Shown here piece by piece: positions 36,596-45,530 of a stretch of 64,000 bases of DNA (within the stretch, counting starts at the first letter, position 1; every line of letters starts with the position of its first letter). Both the position numbers and the translations under genes were made by a program. This stretch comes from UBA6623 sp965248235. GTDB taxonomy: Bacteria; Acidobacteriota; Terriglobia; Bryobacterales; UBA6623. The notes below the pieces were generated by a model. That model was not told the origin of the DNA. It searched no databases and was given only the letters and a program-made list of their open reading frames with translations. The DNA lies in contig CBDFIU010000005.1 in the NCBI GenBank assembly GCA_965248235.1, forward strand, positions 1,488,001 to 1,552,000. The letters are read 5' to 3'.

Positions 36596-37631
36596 GATGG
36601 GTATTTACTTGACTCAGGTATTGGGAAATAGCCCCTACATGTTGTGGTCGTCCGTAGCGCGTGTCGCGGTGCCTCCGACCAGCGATTTGTAGGGTGCCGG
36701 TGGCACGGCGACGGCCTGTTGAACCAGGCGGTAAAAGAGCTTGCCTCGACTTCTGGACTTGCGGCGGTTGAAGCGGAAGGCGAATTCGTCGAGGTAGGAG
36801 TCGAGATGCTCGTGACTGACCGCTCCTTGATGCGTGCCCAGTATCCAGCGCTTCACTAACGACACCACGCGGTGCACCCGGGGGAGCAGTTTCGAGGCGC
36901 GCGCCGGTTGCCCCTCCAGGTAGCTCACCTCGTGGCGATAGCCGTCGCCTTCGAGCGGTTCGTATCCCAGCCAACCGTCGGTATGGACCACGCTGCCGGG
37001 TTCGATCGACTCGCCGACGAAGGCCATCAAGCTGTCCCCGGAGGCGTTGGGAATGGTGCGTATCCGAACCCGCCCGATGCCGGCACCATCTTCCTCGGCC
37101 GCTACTACAATCAGCGCCTTAGCGTCGGTTTGGCGACCGCGCACGCCCTCCTCCAAGCCTCCTAAGTAAGTCTCGTCAACCTCCACGCGCCCGCTGAGCC
37201 GATCGCGTCCGGGCCGCACCATGGCGCGCCGGAGCTTATGCAACCAAGTCCAGGCCGTTTTGTAGCTGCCCAGGCCCAACACCCGCTGCAAGCCCAGCGC
37301 GCTCGCCCCGTTCTTCTGGCTCGTGAGCCACCACATGGCTCGAAACCAACTCTGGAGGGGTTGGCGGGTGTCTTGAAATATTGTGCCCGCCGTTGGAGAA
37401 GCTTGATGCCCGCAGCCGGCGCACTCCAGCAGCGCTGTCCGCACCGCCCACGCTTTGTCGTGCCCGCATCGCGGACAACGAAAACCCTCCGGCCAGCGGA
37501 GTTGACACAGATACTCTCGACAGGCCTGCTCGGTGGCGAAACGCGCCTCGAACTCGGCCAGATTCCGAGGATAATCTTCCATTTCCCCGATCCTACATCT
37601 TGTGGTCACCTGAGTCAAGTAAATATAAATC
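36596..37631 (-). mobile_element. IS1595-family element, copy E
   Basis: 1036 bp, reverse orientation, with an intact transposase. Perfect 8-bp target duplication TAACTGAT at 36588-36595 and 37632-37639. The transposase-start-side terminal repeat has three changes near its tip (reads ATATAAATC instead of ATACCCATC at 37623-37631), which may reduce mobility. It sits inside repeat R2a. Confidence 0.95.
36635..37582 (-). CDS. IS1595-family transposase (ISXO2-like), copy E
   Basis: 315 residues, intact, on the minus strand. Zinc ribbon CPRCGHDKAW...CAGCGHQA and catalytic segments VEVDETYLGG, VHTDGWLGYE and SYLDEFAFRFNRR are all present. Apparently identical in protein sequence to copies B and G. 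Confidence 0.93.
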   Translation of the reverse strand: MEDYPRNLAEFEARFATEQACREYLCQLRWPEGFRCPRCGHDKAWAVRTALLECAGCGHQASPTAGTIFQDTRQPLQSWFRAMWWLTSQKNGASALGLQRVLGLGSYKTAWTWLHKLRRAMVRPGRDRLSGRVEVDETYLGGLEEGVRGRQTDAKALIVVAAEEDGAGIGRVRIRTIPNASGDSLMAFVGESIEPGSVVHTDGWLGYEPLEGDGYRHEVSYLEGQPARASKLLPRVHRVVSLVKRWILGTHQGAVSHEHLDSYLDEFAFRFNRRKSRSRGKLFYRLVQQAVAVPPAPYKSLVGGTATRATDDHNM

Positions 37632-37885
37632 TAACTGATTTATAATCAATAACTTACAAACATCGGCCCGTTGCGGTTTGTTGTTTTGTGAGGCTGTGGA
37701 CAGCTACAGAATTATCTACACCGACCACATCGGAGGGCTCCGCGGTCGCAATAACCTCTTTGGAATCCGTTGATTGCATCGCACCCGCGCGCCTGCTCTT
37801 GGGACAGGGTTGCTATCTTTGCGGGCTCCAGATGGGATCGAGGCTGTGCTATTGAGTAATGCTGGCGATCGTGCCGCGTCCAACC

Positions 37886-38095
37886 CTATGACCGAGATTG
37901 GCTAACGCTCCGCGGATTCGAGTGCAGCCCCAGTCGCGGTTCTCCGAAGCGCTCGTTGCCGTCCGGTCCGTAGCTCAGCAGCCCGAAATCGACAAAGAAC
38001 ACATAGACGTTCTCGCCGTCGCTCGTCGGCGTGGGCGAGGCGTTGTTGTTCTCATGAGGTTCCGAGCGGCGTGGGTGAGGGGTCATTATCAACAC
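37886..38095 (-). pseudogene. PQQ-like beta-propeller fragment (minus strand)
   Basis: The frame contains ENNNASPTPTSDGENVYVFF and DFGLLSYGPDGNERF, a pattern typical of the third or fourth blade of secreted PQQ-like propeller proteins. It has no proper start, and only ~45 residues look homologous. It lies head-to-head with another propeller fragment on the plus strand, so the locus has been scrambled. Confidence 0.6.
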
Positions 38096-38634
38096 GAAAG
38101 ACCGTATCGAGGCGGTGGACCCAACCGACGGCCGGCTGCTCTGGCACGTCGGTCAATCCAACCGGGTGCCGATTGCCATGCCTATCTACCACGACGGTAT
38201 GCTGTATTCGAACCGGGGGTATTTCAGCGCGCCCTATTTAGCGGTCCGGGTCGGCGGCAAGCGCGACGGGACGGAATCCAAACTAAAATGGCGCATTCCG
38301 ACTGGCGGTCCCTATGTTTCATCTCTCGTTTACCATCGAGGGTTGCTCTTTATGGTGACCGAGCGTGGAATTGCCAGCGCCATCGACGCGGCGACCGGTC
38401 AGACGGTGTGGAAAGAGCGTCTGGGCGGCGTTTTCACTGCTTCTCCCGTCATCGCCAATGGTAGTCTATTTCGTCGAAGAGAGTGGGAAGACTTATGTAG
38501 TCGAAGCTGCCCACGCGTTCAAGTTGATCAGCACCAACGACCTCGGGGAGCGAACGCTGGCGTCTCCAGCGATCTCAAACGGGATACTGATCCTCCGTAC
38601 CGACAACCACCTCTTTGCGGTCGGCAACCGTTAA
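38092..38634 (+). pseudogene. PQQ-like beta-propeller, C-terminal part, frameshifted
   Basis: Blades are visible as DPTDGRLLWHVGQSNRVP, YHDGMLYSNRGYFSAPYLAV, YHRGLLFMVTERGIASAIDA and ATGQTVWKERL. A frameshift near 38460 moves the reading frame by one base, and it continues as VVYFVEESGKTYVVEAAHAF to DNHLFAVGNR, the natural C-terminus, ending at 38634. No N-terminal half or start codon precedes it. It is followed by the N-terminal half of a similar protein, reversed from the normal order. Confidence 0.7.
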
Positions 38635-38699
38635 GACCGCCGCAGCGCGCTCGAACGGGTGCGCAGCCGGTTGTTTTGGAAGGATAGCTTCGGGACACC

Positions 38700-39305
38700 A
38701 TGGGAGGAGTGCGCGTTTTCATCCTCGTAATCTGCAGTTTGCTGATGCTGCCGGCGGCGGCACAAGATGACGATCATCACTGGCCGCAGTGGCGCGGCCC
38801 CATCGGGACGGGTGCCGCACCGCATGCGAACCCACCAGTGGAATGGAGCGAGACGAAGAACATACGCTGGAAGATCACGCTGCCCGGCAGTGGCCATTCG
38901 ACGCCGATCGTCTGGGGTGATCGCGTCTTCATTACCGCAGCCGTACCGTATGGTGATCCTATGGAACCAAGGTACGACAGTACCCATGGCACGCATGACA
39001 GCGTGCCGGTGACCCGGCATCATCGGTTTATGGTGCTCGCCATCAGCCGTCGCGGGGGGAAGATCCTCTGGCAACGGACGCTGCATACGGAGGTCCCGCA
39101 CGAGGGTGGTCATTACACCGGAACGTTCGCATCCCACTCGCCCGTCACCGACGGCGAGCATGTCTTTGCGTTCTTCGCCTCGCGTGGGCTCCATGGTCTC
39201 GACCTGGACGGCGAGGTGCAGTGGAAAGCAGACCTCGGTGAGATGCAGCCTGGGCGAACCTCCAATCGCCGGCCCGGCCGTTGCGAGGACGTGGCGAAGC
39301 GCTAA
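38700..39305 (+). pseudogene. PQQ-like beta-propeller, N-terminal part, truncated
   Basis: ATG 38700 starts a signal peptide (VFILVICSLLMLPAAAQ) and then WPQWRGPIGTGAAPHANPP, WSETKNIRWKITLPGSGHST and PIVWGDRVFITAA, the conserved opening of secreted PQQ-like propellers in Acidobacteria and Planctomycetes. Homology runs to GLDLDGEVQWKADLGEM (about 39245), after which the frame turns to unrelated residues and stops at 39305. Perhaps 60% of the protein is missing. The signal peptide and first blades may still be translated but cannot form a closed propeller. Confidence 0.7.
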
Positions 39306-39354
39306 GATGGGAGTGTCTCTGGCAGCGGAAACCACTCTGTTTGGACTTAGAGCC

Positions 39355-41937
39355 ATGGTGGGAGCGTTTGCGCGAGTAATGCAAAGGGCCGGGCCGGCTT
39401 TTCTGTTGGCGGCAGTCTTTTGCCCGCCGGCCGCGGCAGCCGACACCGTCGATTTCAACAGCGAAATCCGCCCCATCTTCGAAGCCCGCTGCCACGTCTG
39501 TCACAACGCCGAGACGCACCAAAGCGAATTTCGACTCGACAGCCGCGAACACGCATTGCGCGGAGGCGGGTCGGGGGTTCCCGCGATCATTCCCGGCGAC
39601 AGCGCCGGCAGCATCCTTTATCAGTACGTCGCCGGGCTCGACGAGAAGATCGTCATGCCTCCGGTCGAACCGCGTTTGACCAGCGAGCAGGTCGAGCGGA
39701 TCCGCGAATGGATTGACGAAGGCGCCCGCTGGCCGGAGGACCGCGAGGTCCATGCCGCGGAAGCGGAGCCCTCGAAGTTCGACCAAGCGCGGGACCATTG
39801 GGCTTTTCAGCCGCGCTCGCGGCCTTTTCCGCCGGCGGTAACCGCCGGCGCCGCGGCTAGGCGTATTCGTAACCCGATTGACGCTTTCATCTTTGCGAAG
39901 CTTGAAGCCGGCGGCCGGCAACCCTCGCCGGCGGCGCGTCCTCATCAATTACTTCGACGCGTTTATCTGGACTTGATCGGCCTGCCTCCGAACCTCGACG
40001 AGCAGGAAGCCTTCCTGCGAGACCCGACGCCCGATGCCCTCGACCGCGTCATCGATGATCTTCTCGGGCGCCCGACCCACGGGGAACGCTGGGCGCGCCA
40101 TTGGCTCGACTTGGTTCGCTACGGCGATACCAACGGATACGAGCGCGACGCCATCAAGCCTTTGGTCTACCGTTATCGCGATTACGTGATTCGGTCTTTC
40201 AATGCGGACAAGCCCTTTGACCGCTTCGTGCTTGAACAACTCGCGGGCGACGAATTACCCGAAGTATCTCCGGAAACTCTGATCGCAACGGGCTTCCACC
40301 GGCTGGGCCCCTGGGACGACGAGCCCGCCGACCCGCTCACCGACCGCTACGATCAGCTCGACGATATGGTTCGCACCACCGCGAACGTCTTCCTCGGCCT
40401 GACGCTCGGTTGCGCCCGCTGCCACAACCACAAGTTCGAGCCCCTCACGGCGCGCGACTATTACAGCATGGCGGCGATCTTCAATCCGCTGACGCGCCCA
40501 CGGAAGGAGCGGAAGGAACTCGTTCGTCCCATCGGCACTCGTTCGGAGCTGGACGCGCTGGAAGTGCGCGACCGGAGAATCGCGGCGCTGGAAGAAAATA
40601 TCGAACAAATCCGCGAGCAGGTGCAAACGGAGTTTCTCGCCTCCGGCAAAAGCGCGGTGCCGACACGGGCCGTGCGTGCTTATCTGACGCCCAAAGCCGA
40701 CCGGGACGCGGTCGCGAAATCGCTGGTTAGGGAATTCCGCGAACAACTGGACGCGGAACTCGACAAGGCCGGCCCGCACAGCGCCCGAAGTAGGATCCTC
40801 GACATCGAGGACCGCATCTGTGAACTTCGCGATGAGACGCCGACGCGCGATTCCGCCTACATACTTCACGAGCCGAGGGGCGAGCCGCCGTCGAGTTATC
40901 TGCTGATTCGCGGCAAGGCGTCCAATCCGGGTCCGCAAGTGCCGCCCGCCGTACCGGCCGTTTTATCGGAACCGGCCCCGAAGTTTCCCGCATGGGACGG
41001 ATCGAACCCCACCAGCCTGCGCCGCCTGGCCCTGGCTCGGTGGATCGCCGCTCCCGACAATCCCTTGACGGCGCGCGTGATTGTCAATCGCGTTTGGCAG
41101 TTTCACTTCGGCGAAGGAATCGTCCGTACGCCCAGTGACTTCGGATTGCGGGGCGATCCTCCCACGCACCCGGAACTTCTCGACTGGCTCGCGAACTGGT
41201 TTGTCGAGCACGGCTGGTCCCTCAAAAAACTCCATCGGCTCATCATGACCAGCAACACCTATCGCATGAGCAAGGAATGGAACTCCGAGCACGGCGCCGA
41301 CGATCCCACCAACCGGTTGTTTTGGCGCTTCCCGTATCGGCGGCTGGAAGTCGAGGCGATCCGCGACTCGATTTTGGCGGTCAGCGGACGCTTGAACCCG
41401 CGAATGTACGGCCCCCCGATGTACCCCTACGTCCCCCCGGCCGCGCTTGAGGGCTCCAGCGACCCCCACCTCATCTGGCGCCCCTTCGAGGAGGAGGACG
41501 CTTCCCGCCGCACGATCTACGCCTTTGTAAAGCGCTCGATGATCGTCCCGCTGCTCGAAGTGCTTGACCTGTGCGACACGACGAAATCCTCCGCCAAGCG
41601 CATCAACACCGCCGTGGCGACCCAGGCTTTGACGCTCTTCAACGGCGAATTCGTGAACCGCCAAGCCCGACACTTGGCCGAGCGTTTGGTGAGGGAAGCG
41701 GGCGACGACCCCGTCGATCAAATCGACCGCGCCTACCGCCTGGCCTTCGCCCGGCCGCCGACGGCGGATGAACAGCGATCGCTGCTCTCGTTTCTGGAAG
41801 ACGAGTCGACCAGGCGGACGACCGAGGCGGGCGGCGGCGCCGATCCCGAGCGCGCCCGAGAAGCGGCGTCTCAGGAAGCGCTAGTGCAAATGTGCCGCGT
41901 CATCTTCAACATGAACGAGTTTGTCTATGCGGACTGA
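39355..41937 (+). CDS. Secreted PSCyt1/DUF1549/PSD1 (DUF1553) cytochrome-like protein
   Basis: 860 residues. The signal peptide (FLLAAVFCPPAAAA) is followed by a Planctomycete-type cytochrome c domain PSCyt1 with heme motif CHVCH (ARCHVCHNAETHQSEF). The DUF1549 (PSCyt2) region contains HWAFQPRSRP, RRVYLDLIGLPP and CARCHNHKFEP, and the C-terminal DUF1553 (PSD1) region contains RVIVNRVWQFHFGEGIV, RRLEVEAIRDSIL and TQALTLFNGEFV. In Planctomycetes and Acidobacteria these proteins pair with DUF1501 proteins; polymer or sulfated-glycan breakdown is suspected but unproven. An alternative ATG at 39307 adds 16 residues. The DUF1501 gene follows after 125 bp. Confidence 0.92.
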   Translation: MVGAFARVMQRAGPAFLLAAVFCPPAAAADTVDFNSEIRPIFEARCHVCHNAETHQSEFRLDSREHALRGGGSGVPAIIPGDSAGSILYQYVAGLDEKIVMPPVEPRLTSEQVERIREWIDEGARWPEDREVHAAEAEPSKFDQARDHWAFQPRSRPFPPAVTAGAAARRIRNPIDAFIFAKLEAGGRQPSPAARPHQLLRRVYLDLIGLPPNLDEQEAFLRDPTPDALDRVIDDLLGRPTHGERWARHWLDLVRYGDTNGYERDAIKPLVYRYRDYVIRSFNADKPFDRFVLEQLAGDELPEVSPETLIATGFHRLGPWDDEPADPLTDRYDQLDDMVRTTANVFLGLTLGCARCHNHKFEPLTARDYYSMAAIFNPLTRPRKERKELVRPIGTRSELDALEVRDRRIAALEENIEQIREQVQTEFLASGKSAVPTRAVRAYLTPKADRDAVAKSLVREFREQLDAELDKAGPHSARSRILDIEDRICELRDETPTRDSAYILHEPRGEPPSSYLLIRGKASNPGPQVPPAVPAVLSEPAPKFPAWDGSNPTSLRRLALARWIAAPDNPLTARVIVNRVWQFHFGEGIVRTPSDFGLRGDPPTHPELLDWLANWFVEHGWSLKKLHRLIMTSNTYRMSKEWNSEHGADDPTNRLFWRFPYRRLEVEAIRDSILAVSGRLNPRMYGPPMYPYVPPAALEGSSDPHLIWRPFEEEDASRRTIYAFVKRSMIVPLLEVLDLCDTTKSSAKRINTAVATQALTLFNGEFVNRQARHLAERLVREAGDDPVDQIDRAYRLAFARPPTADEQRSLLSFLEDESTRRTTEAGGGADPERAREAASQEALVQMCRVIFNMNEFVYAD

Positions 41938-42062
41938 CCCGATATTTGAAATTGGATCCGACTTGCAACCACTCGAGCCGTGCCGCCTCGTGGCGCGGTC
42001 CCCCGCGAACCGCTGTCTAAATTTCTCCCCTGCTACCCAGGGATGAGTGAAAGGATTACCGT

Positions 42063-43520
42063 ATGAACCGCCTCGAGAATCGCACGCGAAGAGAGTTCCT
42101 GGCCAACACCGGCGCCGGGTTCGGGGCTCTTGCTCTGATCGACCTACTTTCTCGCGACGGGTTCTTTTCCTTGCAGGCTCACGCGGCTTCGGCGAAGGCA
42201 TCCACTGGGGCGAAGAGCGTACTTGCCAATCGCCCGCCTCACTTCCCCGCGAAGGCGAAACACGTCGTCTTCCTGTTCATGAACGGCGCCCCCAGCCAGG
42301 TCGACACCTTCGACCCTAAACCGGCGCTGACGAAATTCAACGGCAGCCCCTACAAGGGCGACACGGTGATCGGGTCCAACAACCGTCCCATCGGTCATTT
42401 GATGCAGTCGCCGTTCGAATTCGCCAAGCACGGTCAGAGCGGACTCGAAATCAGCAGCCTTTTCCCGAACGTCGCCAAGCACGCCGACGATTTGTGCGTG
42501 ATCCGATCACTCCAAACCGATACGGCCGCGCACGCCTCCGGTTGCATTCAGATGAACACGGGCAACGTCGTGATCGGGAAGCCGAGCTTGGGGTCCTGGC
42601 TGGGCTACGGGCTGGGAACCGAGAGCGAGGATTTGCCGGGCTTCGTCGTGATGACCGATCCGCGCGGCGGCCCCATCGGGAGCGCTTCGAGCTGGAGCGC
42701 CGGGTTCATGCCGGCGGCGTACCAAGGCACCCTGTTTCGCAGCGGCGGCTCGCCGTTGCTGAACCTCGAAACCCCGCAAGGGGTGGGTGAACAGACGCAG
42801 CGACACGCCTTGGATCTTCTCAAGAAGCTGAATGAATCACACCAGCAGGGGCACGCCGGCGATTCCGAACTCGAGGCGCGCATCCATTCCTATGAATTGG
42901 CGTACCGCATGCAAACCACCGCCGCCGAGGCGGTCGACCTGGACGCCGAGAGCCGGCAAACACAGGAAATGTACGGCCTCCACACGAAGCTGACCGAGGA
43001 CTTCGGCCGCAAGTGTTTGATCACGCGCCGGCTGATTGAACGCGGCGTGCGATTCATTCAGCTCTATTCCGGCGGCGGTCACGGTGCAGACACCTGGGAC
43101 GGCCACGACGACTGCGTCTCCAACCACACACTCCACGCGGGGGAAACGGACCAGCCGATCGGCGCTCTGATCTCGGACTTGAAGCGCGCCGGCCTATGGG
43201 ATGAAACGCTGATTGTTTGGGGCGGCGAGTTCGGCCGCACGCCGACCAGCGAGGGAGTCGGCAAGCCGGGCCGCGATCACAACTGGCTCGGTTTCAGCAT
43301 GTGGCTGGCGGGCGCCGGCGTACAAGGCGGGCAGGCGATCGGAGCGACCGACGAGCTGGGTTTTCGGGCCGCCGAAGACCCCTGGCACGTGTCGGACCTG
43401 CACGCCACCATCCTTCACTTGATGGGGCTCGATCACACCAAGCTGACGTATTTCTCCCAAGGTCTCGACCAACGACTCACCGGCGTGCGAGGCGAGGTGA
43501 TTCGCAAAGCACTCGCTTGA
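42063..43520 (+). CDS. Tat-exported DUF1501 protein
   Basis: 485 residues with a twin-arginine signal (NRTRREFLANTGAGFGALAL). The DUF1501 fold, distantly related to alkaline phosphatase/sulfatase, shows KHVVFLFMNGAPSQVDTFDP with the early acidic metal-site residues, GCIQMNTGNVVIGKPSLGSW, and the C-terminal GGEFGRTPTSEGVGKPGRDH and HATILHLMGLDH metal-binding segments. It is the usual partner of the upstream PSCyt1/PSD1 gene and is probably co-transcribed with it. The reaction is unknown; hydrolysis of phosphate or sulfate esters is inferred from the fold only. Confidence 0.92.
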   Translation: MNRLENRTRREFLANTGAGFGALALIDLLSRDGFFSLQAHAASAKASTGAKSVLANRPPHFPAKAKHVVFLFMNGAPSQVDTFDPKPALTKFNGSPYKGDTVIGSNNRPIGHLMQSPFEFAKHGQSGLEISSLFPNVAKHADDLCVIRSLQTDTAAHASGCIQMNTGNVVIGKPSLGSWLGYGLGTESEDLPGFVVMTDPRGGPIGSASSWSAGFMPAAYQGTLFRSGGSPLLNLETPQGVGEQTQRHALDLLKKLNESHQQGHAGDSELEARIHSYELAYRMQTTAAEAVDLDAESRQTQEMYGLHTKLTEDFGRKCLITRRLIERGVRFIQLYSGGGHGADTWDGHDDCVSNHTLHAGETDQPIGALISDLKRAGLWDETLIVWGGEFGRTPTSEGVGKPGRDHNWLGFSMWLAGAGVQGGQAIGATDELGFRAAEDPWHVSDLHATILHLMGLDHTKLTYFSQGLDQRLTGVRGEVIRKALA

Positions 43521-43723
43521 GCCGCGGCGGCGGTTCTGATCGCGGATTGAACGGGCAACTACGGCGGCAGCGGCCTTTTGACAACTGGAAGGACCACGAT
43601 CGTCGTAAGTGGACGATTCAGGGCACGAGACCGGCGGCGAGGTCGTCGAAGAGTCCATCGGGTGACTGTCTGCTGGAAAATCTCATTTTCCTCCGGCCTC
43701 CGCCGGGCCGCGACGGCGCGCCC

Positions 43724-44358
43724 GTACTGTCCCAAAACTCAATCGTGATGTAAGTGACTTTCTGACTACGAGTTGCGGTTGGCGGGCGGGAGAGCGCCGA
43801 GGTTTGCTTTTGGGACGCATTTAACCGGAATCAGACGCTACGATGCTAGCCCGCCCTCCATTCCGCAGGGTCTGGACCCGTCAGCCGAGGCTCGGCAAGC
43901 AGATTCCTCGCATAGATTCTGGAACGGGATTGACCGACCCGAAACTACAGTGGGTGGGCACGGCCCAAATTCGCCACTGTAGATAATTTTGTAGCTGTCG
44001 AGAGCACCCTAGAACCACAAGTTTCAACAAGCTGGCCGTAAGTCATTGAAACGTAAGTAGTTGAAAACAGAGGATTCGGGGTCCGCAGTGACACCTGCTT
44101 TGGGAGCAGGCGTGCTGTGCTAAACATAACATTTCAACTCTTTTAGAATCAACCACTTACAAAGATGAGCGGCCACGAGCCTGTTGAAACCTGTTGATCC
44201 CTGTTGTTATGTGAGGCTTTCAACAGCTACAAAATTATCTACATGCCCACCTCCAAGACCCTGCTGGTCGTAATAACCGTTTTGGAATCAGTCAATTGCC
44301 GACCCGAGAATCGCACCCGCGCGTCTGCTCTTAGGACAGGTTGCCGTATCCGCGGCTT
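43724..44358 (+). repeat. Repeat R2, copy b (most complete, ~635 bp)
   Basis: Non-coding. It begins near GTACTGTCCCAAAACTCAAT and ends near CCGTATCCGCGG. It contains a perfect 21-bp inverted repeat (43978-43998 against 44223-44243; arm starts TGTAGATAATTTTGTAGCTG). Further imperfect inner arms rich in GTTGAAA/TTTCAAC and GTAAGT follow, around a central hairpin CCTGC-TTTGGGA-GCAGG (44094-44110) whose midpoint is close to the palindrome centre. Copies a and c share the whole arrangement. No ORF with coding character lies inside. Confidence 0.8.
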
Positions 44359-44669
44359 TGGACGAGCGAAATTACCAAAGAGCAAACCGCCCTCACTCCG
44401 CGCGAAAGAACGCCAAGACCAAGGCCGCCCCTGAGTCCGAGTTAGGTCACGAGGCGTCGCCAGGTCCCGGAGCTACAACCAGACGGCATGGCTGATGATC
44501 TCGGGTGGCAAGCGGTGGCGTCGATACAGGGATTCCATCGGTCACTTGTCGCTGACCACCGTTAACTTGACAATGCCCTTCAGTGTGCTCGCGGCTCGTG
44601 ACCACAGCCACTGCGGTCAGGAAGTTTGTCTGCAATGATTCGCTCCGCTGCCGGGACCATCGGCGCAAG
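44359..44669. other. Non-coding stretch downstream of the ANTAR gene
   Basis: About 310 bp between repeat R2b and the 3' end of the ANTAR gene. No gene-like ORF, clear terminator hairpin with a T-run, or repeat was recognised. Confidence 0.4.
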
Positions 44670-45530
44670 CTATTGTCTGCCCTGATTCCGGCGAAGATCG
44701 TCGGACAGTACGATGGCCTCCCCAACTTGCTTCATGGTGATACGCCGTCTCCGGCTCTCTTGCCGCAGTCTCAAGTACGCATGCTCTTCGGTGATGCCCA
44801 TGTCCCGTTGCAGGATTCCCTTGGCGCGCTCCAAGAGCTTGCGGGTCTCCAACTCACCGGTCAGCTTTGCGACCTCGGAATCCAACCGAACCCGCTCGAT
44901 TTCGGCGCAAACCAGATGTCCGACCGTCGAAACTAACTTGATTTCCCGCGGCGCGTGCTCGTAGGGCTTGCCGTGGTGCAGGTTCAAGACTCCAACCAAC
45001 CGGCCGCCGACCAGAATCGGGACTGACAAGAACGCCTCGAAACGGTCTTCGGGCAGGTGACTATAGCTTCGAAAGCGAGCGTCTCTCATTGCGCCGCGCC
45101 TGATGACCACGGCTTGCCGCCTCTGGGCCACCCGGCCGGTGACGCCTTCACCCACGGGAATTCGCGATTGCTCGGCCGACTCAGGATGCGGGTTCTTCGA
45201 AGCCTTTAGGACGAGATCCCTTCCCTCCAGCGCGTAGAGGAAGCACGAGTCCGCACCTACTACGCCGTTGAGAAAATTGACGATCTGGTCGAGCACTTTG
45301 TGAAGCGGATCGGCGGTGGCAAGTTGGCCGCTGATGTGGTGAAGGTAGTCCAGGTGAACGTCCCTTTCGGATGCGTCCCGCGCAATCGCCCACGGTGCCG
45401 GGTTTCGCCTGCGCTCGGTCGGGTCCAAGGGAGAGCTATCTCCTTCGCTGCTTCGGTTTTCACCGCGAACCTGCTCGTGCGAAGCGGGCTCCGGGACGCA
45501 ATCCGACTCGTTCAAGCGCATACTGTACAA
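44670..45530 (-). CDS. GAF-ANTAR RNA-binding antitermination regulator
   Basis: 286 residues. A GAF sensor domain occupies about residues 60-205 (LHKVLDQIVNFLNGVVGADS, SRIPVGEGVTGRVAQRRQAV, VPILVGGRLVGVLNLHH). The C-terminal ANTAR domain (residues ~215-280) shows LLERAKGILQRDMGITEEHA and YLRLRQESRRRRITMKQVGE, a textbook ANTAR with the conserved A-x-G-I/L-L-M/Q and A-Y/F-x-x-LR pattern. ANTAR domains bind paired hairpins in leader RNA and prevent termination, often in nitrate/nitrite operons (NasR, NasT). It overlaps the nirBD 3' end by 19 bp, so it is probably the last gene of that operon and its regulator. Which ligand the GAF domain senses is unknown. Confidence 0.9.
   Translation of the reverse strand: MYSMRLNESDCVPEPASHEQVRGENRSSEGDSSPLDPTERRRNPAPWAIARDASERDVHLDYLHHISGQLATADPLHKVLDQIVNFLNGVVGADSCFLYALEGRDLVLKASKNPHPESAEQSRIPVGEGVTGRVAQRRQAVVIRRGAMRDARFRSYSHLPEDRFEAFLSVPILVGGRLVGVLNLHHGKPYEHAPREIKLVSTVGHLVCAEIERVRLDSEVAKLTGELETRKLLERAKGILQRDMGITEEHAYLRLRQESRRRRITMKQVGEAIVLSDDLRRNQGRQ

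Larger units (their letters stand above)
36465..37827 (+). repeat. Repeat R2, copy a (5'-truncated, interrupted by IS copy E)
   Basis: Matches R2 copies b and c in the same orientation but lacks their first ~290 bp. The left part (36465-36595) carries the central hairpin CCTGC-TTTGGGA-GCAGG (36547-36563). The right part (37632-37827) carries the inverted-arm region and the 3' section ending near GCGGGCTC. IS copy E is inserted within it with an 8-bp target duplication, so the R2 repeat predates that insertion. Confidence 0.8.

Noticed and set aside
44094..44110. A tRNA-Pro gene in repeat R2
   Set aside because: Only an anticodon-arm-like hairpin is present. No acceptor stem, D-arm or canonical T-arm could be paired around it in any of the three copies.
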